A stretch of 9,048 nucleotides of DNA. Source: JBKDZR01 sp047971485 (GTDB lineage Bacteria; Pseudomonadota; Alphaproteobacteria; Rhodobacterales; Rhodobacteraceae). The notes under the pieces were generated by a model, which saw only the letters and a program-made list of their open reading frames with translations, did not search any database and had not been told where the DNA came from. The position numbers and the translations under genes were made by a program. Every line of letters starts with the position of its first letter. Positions within the stretch are counted from its first letter, which is position 1. The stretch is from the NCBI GenBank assembly GCA_047971485.1, contig JBKDZR010000016.1, forward strand, positions 1 to 9,048. The letters run 5' to 3'. Shown one piece after another: positions 6,051 to 9,048 of the stretch.

Positions 6051-6868
6051 TGCGCCGGCGTCTGGCCGCGCTGGGGCTGGCATTGGCCGTTGCGCTGCCG
6101 GCAGTGGCGCAGGACCGGGCCGCGACCCTGGCCGATATTCGCCAGCAGTTGGGGGTTCTCTCGGTTGAGATCGGCCAGTTGCGCCGCGAACTGTCGACCA
6201 CGGGCACGGCCATGACTGCGCCGGCGCGTGGTGGGGCGCTGGAACGGCTGGACGGGATCGAGGCCGAGTTGCGCCGCTTGACCGCCCGATCCGAGGAACT
6301 GGAACATCGCATTGAGCGGATCGTTCAGGATGGCACCAATCGGATCGGCGATTTGCAGTTCCGCCTGACCGAACTGGAAGGCGGCGATCTGGGCAATGTG
6401 CCGGGGACACCGCCGCTGGGCGGGACCGAAGGTCTGCCCCCGCCACCGGTGGTGGTGCCGGAGGCCGGGGTGGAACTGGCGGTCGGGGAACAGGCCGATT
6501 TCGAGACGGCGATGGATCTGGTCCGGACCGGGCCCCCGGCGCAGGCGCTGGCGGCACTGACGCGGTTTGTGCAGACCTATCCGCGCAGCCCCCTGACGCC
6601 CCAGGCCGAGCTGAACCGGGGCCATGCCTTGACCAGCCTGGGCGATCGGGCCGAGGCAGGCCGCGCGTATCTTGAGGCCTTTACCTTGTCTGAGACCGAT
6701 GATCCGGGGGTTGCGTCCGATGCGCTGTTCCATCTGGGCAAGACGCTGGCGGGGCTGGGGCAGACCCAGGAAGCCTGCGTGATGCTGGGACAGGTCGGGG
6801 CGGCCTATCCCGGTACGCCGGCGGCCTCCGGTGCGCAGGACACCTTGTCGGATCTGACCTGCCCGTGA
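6050..6868 (+). CDS. cpoB: CpoB (YbgF), Tol-Pal coordinator of cell division
   Basis: This 272-residue periplasmic protein is of the YbgF/CpoB family. Residues 1-20 are a signal peptide (MRRRL, hydrophobic core, cleavage expected after AVA). About 24-112 is a heptad-like Leu/Glu/Arg stretch expected to form a trimerising coiled coil. A Pro/Gly linker follows (about 117-140), then a C-terminal TPR domain (about 148-270): FETAMDLVRTGPPAQALAAL, the TYPRSPLTPQAEL type repeat ending, and DALFHLGKTLAGLGQ. In E. coli CpoB links Tol-Pal action with PBP1B-dependent peptidoglycan synthesis during constriction; I infer a similar role. ATG 6050 shares a base with the pal stop (TGATG), and the G-rich stretch upstream may serve as ribosome-binding site. 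Its TGA overlaps the tilS GTG. Confidence 0.93.
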   Translation: MRRRLAALGLALAVALPAVAQDRAATLADIRQQLGVLSVEIGQLRRELSTTGTAMTAPARGGALERLDGIEAELRRLTARSEELEHRIERIVQDGTNRIGDLQFRLTELEGGDLGNVPGTPPLGGTEGLPPPPVVVPEAGVELAVGEQADFETAMDLVRTGPPAQALAALTRFVQTYPRSPLTPQAELNRGHALTSLGDRAEAGRAYLEAFTLSETDDPGVASDALFHLGKTLAGLGQTQEACVMLGQVGAAYPGTPAASGAQDTLSDLTCP

Positions 6869-8127
6869 CGCCGGCAGAGCGCTGCGCGGCCAGTTTGACC
6901 GCCAGTCTGACGGCACAGTTCGGTGCGGATCCGCCGGGTCGGATCGGGGTGGCGGTGTCGGGCGGCGGTGATTCGGTTGCCCTGCTGGTGTTGCTGGCCG
7001 ATTGGGCCCGGCAGCAGGGTGTTGCCCTGGCGGTGGCCACGGTCGATCACCGGCTGCGCCCCGAGGCGGCGGCCGAGGCGGCGGCGGTGTCACGTCTGGC
7101 CGCGACCCTGGGACTGGCCCATGATCGGCTGATCTGGAATGGCTGGGACGGGCGGGGCAATCTGCAGGCGGCGGCGCGCAGGGCCCGCTACCGGCTGTTG
7201 TCGGATTGGGCCGCGGCGCAGGGCATCGCCCATGTCTGTCTGGGGCACACCCGCGATGATCAGGCCGAAACTGTACTGCTGCGTCTGGCGCGGGGCTCGG
7301 GGGTCGATGGGCTGGGGGGGATGGCTGCGGATCGGCGCGAGGGCCCCGTGACCTGGCTGCGCCCGCTGCTGGAGTGTCGGCGCGGGGCGTTGCGTGACCT
7401 TCTGGCCACACGCGGCATTGGCTGGGCCGACGATCCCAGCAACGACGATCCCACCTATGATCGGGTCAGGGCGCGACGCCTGCTGGCCGATCCGTCGTTG
7501 CCTGGGCTTGATGTCGAGACGCTGGCCGCCACGGCGGGGCGGATGCAGGCGGCTGCACGGGTGTTGCGCCAGGTGGCCCGTCAGGCGGCCGAAACCCTTG
7601 TACACGAAGAGGGCGGGGATCTGCTGTTCGCCGCCAGCCCCCTTCTGGCACTGGAGGACGACACCCGCTGGCGCCTCTTGGCCGGGGCCGTGGGCTGGGT
7701 CTCGGGCCAGATCTACCGGCCGCGCCTGTCGGCGCTGCGCGGGGCCGAGATGGCGCTGCGGGCAGGCAAGGCGGCCACGGTGCAGGGGGCGCTGCTGCGC
7801 GTTCGGCGGGGCATGGTGCGAGTCGGCCGCGAACCCGCCGCCACCGGGCCCGCCGTGGCCGTGCCGGGTCCCTGGGATGGCCGCTGGCAGGTTGAGGCGT
7901 TGGCGCCCGTGCCGACGGGCTTGCGCATCGGGCGGTTGACCGAGACGGCGCTGGCCCATTTCGGGCGTTCGGAAACAGGCCTTCCGCATCAAACGCTTAT
8001 GGCCAGCCCGGCGGTTTATGACGGGGATCGGCCGATTGCCGCGCCTCTGGCCCATCCGATACCGGGCTGGCGTGTTCGGTTGCTGCGCGATCAGGCGGAC
8101 TTTCTTAAACGCGTGATGTCGGATTGA
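6865..8127 (+). CDS. tilS: TilS, tRNA(Ile)-lysidine synthase
   Basis: TilS (420 residues) uses ATP and lysine to convert C34 of the CAU-anticodon isoleucine tRNA to lysidine, so that it reads AUA and is charged with Ile. The PP-loop ATP-binding motif SGGGDS is at residues 32-37. Further family motifs are ATVDHRLRPEA (58-68), LGHTRDDQAETVLLRLARGSG (126-146), RPLLECRR (166-173) and DDPSNDDPTYDRVRARRLL (189-207). The C-terminal part is more divergent, with the final segment around IPGWRVRL near the end. The start is GTG in a GTGA overlap with cpoB, and there is no ribosome-binding site of its own, so it depends on coupling. AUA is rare in such GC-rich genomes, yet the enzyme is kept. Confidence 0.96.
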   Translation: MTPAERCAASLTASLTAQFGADPPGRIGVAVSGGGDSVALLVLLADWARQQGVALAVATVDHRLRPEAAAEAAAVSRLAATLGLAHDRLIWNGWDGRGNLQAAARRARYRLLSDWAAAQGIAHVCLGHTRDDQAETVLLRLARGSGVDGLGGMAADRREGPVTWLRPLLECRRGALRDLLATRGIGWADDPSNDDPTYDRVRARRLLADPSLPGLDVETLAATAGRMQAAARVLRQVARQAAETLVHEEGGDLLFAASPLLALEDDTRWRLLAGAVGWVSGQIYRPRLSALRGAEMALRAGKAATVQGALLRVRRGMVRVGREPAATGPAVAVPGPWDGRWQVEALAPVPTGLRIGRLTETALAHFGRSETGLPHQTLMASPAVYDGDRPIAAPLAHPIPGWRVRLLRDQADFLKRVMSD

Positions 8128-8157
8128 ATCGACTGCCGGCTCATCTATCTTTATACA
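8123..8157 (+). promoter_or_regulatory. Candidate ftsH promoter, heat-shock-like and sigma-70-like boxes
   Basis: Two overlapping readings exist. One is ATTG (8123-8126), 17 nt, TCTATCT (8144-8150), close to the alphaproteobacterial RpoH pattern CTTG-N17/18-CYTATNT (one mismatch in each box). The other is TCGACT (8129-8134), 17 nt, TATACA (8152-8157), 4/6 matches in each hexamer to sigma-70. The -35 boxes overlap or abut the tilS stop codon (8125-8127). ftsH is heat-inducible in studied alphaproteobacteria, which favours the first reading. Confidence 0.4.
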
Positions 8158-8162
8158 AGGCG

Positions 8163-8210
8163 GGCCGCGCGATGCGGCCAGTGCGGGCCGGGGACCCCCC
8201 CGTTGCCCGC
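8163..8210 (+). other. Two GC-rich hairpins in the ftsH leader
   Basis: Hairpin 1 is GGCCGC (8163-8168), 5-nt loop, GCGGCC (8174-8179). Hairpin 2 is longer: GCGGGC-CGGGG (8183-8193), 4-nt loop, CCCCG (8198-8202), a TT bulge, then GCCCGC (8205-8210). Neither is followed by a T-tract, so an intrinsic terminator for tilS is unlikely. They end 11 nt before the ftsH ribosome-binding site and may stabilise or regulate the ftsH mRNA. Confidence 0.5.
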
Positions 8211-8221
8211 GATCGACTTAT

Positions 8222-8226
8222 GGAGG
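8222..8226 (+). promoter_or_regulatory. Strong ribosome-binding site setting a TTG start for ftsH
   Basis: GGAGG lies 5 nt before TTG 8232. An in-frame ATG at 8220 overlaps this very site and has no Shine-Dalgarno sequence of its own, so TTG is the better start. Confidence 0.75.
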
Positions 8227-8231
8227 TCCGT

Positions 8232-9048
8232 TTGGGCAACGCACGCAACATCGCCTTCTGGGTGGTCCTGTTTCTCCTGGTCCTCGCCCTGTTCAATCTG
8301 TTCAGCGGTGGGCAGTCGACCATATCTTCGCGGTCGATCAGCTATTCCGACTTCGTTTCTGCGGTCGAAAGCAACGAGGTGTCCAGCGCGACCGTGGATG
8401 GCGAAAAGGTCATGTTCCGGGGCAAAGACGGCCAGGATTATGTGACGATCATCCCCCAGGGGACCGAGGTGACCGAACGGTTGCTCGACAACAATGTCAC
8501 CGTCAGCGCGCGGCCGCAGGAGCAATCGGGCTTTACCACGATCCTGATGACCTTCCTGCCCTTCCTGCTGCTGATCGGGGTCTGGATCTACTTCATGAAC
8601 CGGATGCAGGGCGGTGGACGCGGCGGGGCCATGGGCTTTGGCAAATCCAAGGCCAAGCTGCTGACCGAGAAACACGGCCGCGTCACCTTTGATGATGTAG
8701 CCGGGATCGACGAGGCCAAGGAAGAACTTGAGGAAATCGTCGAGTTCCTGCGCAACCCGCAGAAATTCAGCCGTCTGGGGGGCAAGATCCCGAAAGGCGC
8801 GCTGCTGGTCGGCCCTCCGGGGACGGGTAAGACGCTGCTGGCCCGGGCTATCGCTGGTGAGGCCGGGGTGCCGTTCTTCACCATCTCGGGGTCCGACTTC
8901 GTGGAAATGTTCGTCGGTGTTGGCGCCAGCCGGGTGCGCGACATGTTCGAACAGGCCAAGAAAAACGCCCCCTGCATCGTCTTCATTGATGAGATTGACG
9001 CCGTTGGTCGGTCGCGCGGCGTGGGCTATGGCGGCGGCAATGATGAGC
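8232..9048 (+). CDS. ftsH: FtsH, membrane AAA+ zinc protease (5' part only)
   Basis: The first 272 residues are present and the gene runs off the window; full proteins are typically 630-650 residues. FtsH is an ATP-driven hexameric inner-membrane protease that degrades misfolded membrane proteins and short-lived regulators. Seen: TM1 (about 7-24), periplasmic domain (about 25-103), TM2 (about 104-122), the linker with VTFDDVAGIDEAKEEL, Walker A GPPGTGKT (194-201, Lys200), the pore-loop segment with FVEMFVGVGASRVRDMF, and Walker B IVFIDEID with Asp253 and Glu254, then AVGRSRG. The HEXXH zinc site and second region of homology lie beyond the window. TTG 8232 is chosen from GGAGG 5 nt upstream and because the protein then starts GNARNIAFW, as I recall for relatives. 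The 104-nt leader suggests its own promoter. Confidence 0.95.
   Translation, partial: MGNARNIAFWVVLFLLVLALFNLFSGGQSTISSRSISYSDFVSAVESNEVSSATVDGEKVMFRGKDGQDYVTIIPQGTEVTERLLDNNVTVSARPQEQSGFTTILMTFLPFLLLIGVWIYFMNRMQGGGRGGAMGFGKSKAKLLTEKHGRVTFDDVAGIDEAKEELEEIVEFLRNPQKFSRLGGKIPKGALLVGPPGTGKTLLARAIAGEAGVPFFTISGSDFVEMFVGVGASRVRDMFEQAKKNAPCIVFIDEIDAVGRSRGVGYGGGNDE

Noticed and set aside
5996..7411. Minus-strand reading frame of 471 codons over cpoB and tilS
   Set aside because: Pro/Arg/Gln-rich, non-globular translation antisense to two recognised genes.

Overview
The window is a GC-rich alphaproteobacterial chromosome segment carrying the complete tol-pal cell-envelope locus. Gene order (hypothetical, ybgC, tolQ, tolR, tolA, tolB, pal, cpoB/ybgF, tilS, ftsH), the protein sequences and the strong G/C third-position bias fit the order Rhodobacterales (Rhodobacter/Paracoccus/Roseobacter relatives); the genus cannot be decided from the window. 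All convincing genes are on the + strand. The long minus-strand reading frames are GC-driven shadows.

Layout. 1-397: no convincing gene; it holds one copy of a short dispersed repeat. 398-1042: hypothetical protein of 214 residues, overlapping by 8 nt the YbgC-type acyl-CoA thioesterase gene (1035-1436). 1437-1947: a 511-bp non-coding gap. It contains a second, inverted copy of the dispersed repeat inside a 134-bp fold-back structure, then an extended -10 promoter candidate and dyads in the presumed tolQ leader. 1948-8127: a tight block tolQ-tolR-tolA-tolB-pal-cpoB-tilS. Junctions are 1-4 nt overlaps or a 3-nt gap, except for a gap of about 80 nt before pal. 8128-8231: ftsH leader with promoter-like boxes and two GC hairpins. 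8232-9048: 5' part of ftsH, which runs off the window.

How the genes work together. TolQ and TolR form the proton-driven inner-membrane motor that energises TolA. TolA reaches across the periplasm to TolB and the lipoprotein Pal, which tethers the outer membrane to peptidoglycan and helps it constrict at division. CpoB coordinates this machine with peptidoglycan synthesis, and YbgC is the usual cytoplasmic companion. TilS (tRNA-Ile lysidine synthase) is an unrelated essential enzyme translationally coupled to the end of the operon. FtsH, a membrane AAA+ protease, follows with its own likely control region.

I see no previously undescribed system here. The most interesting signals are in the non-coding DNA: the dispersed repeat pair and fold-back element, the tolQ leader, and the ftsH promoter/leader with a TTG start. 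The Pro/Ala-rich TolA spacer is also worth a look.
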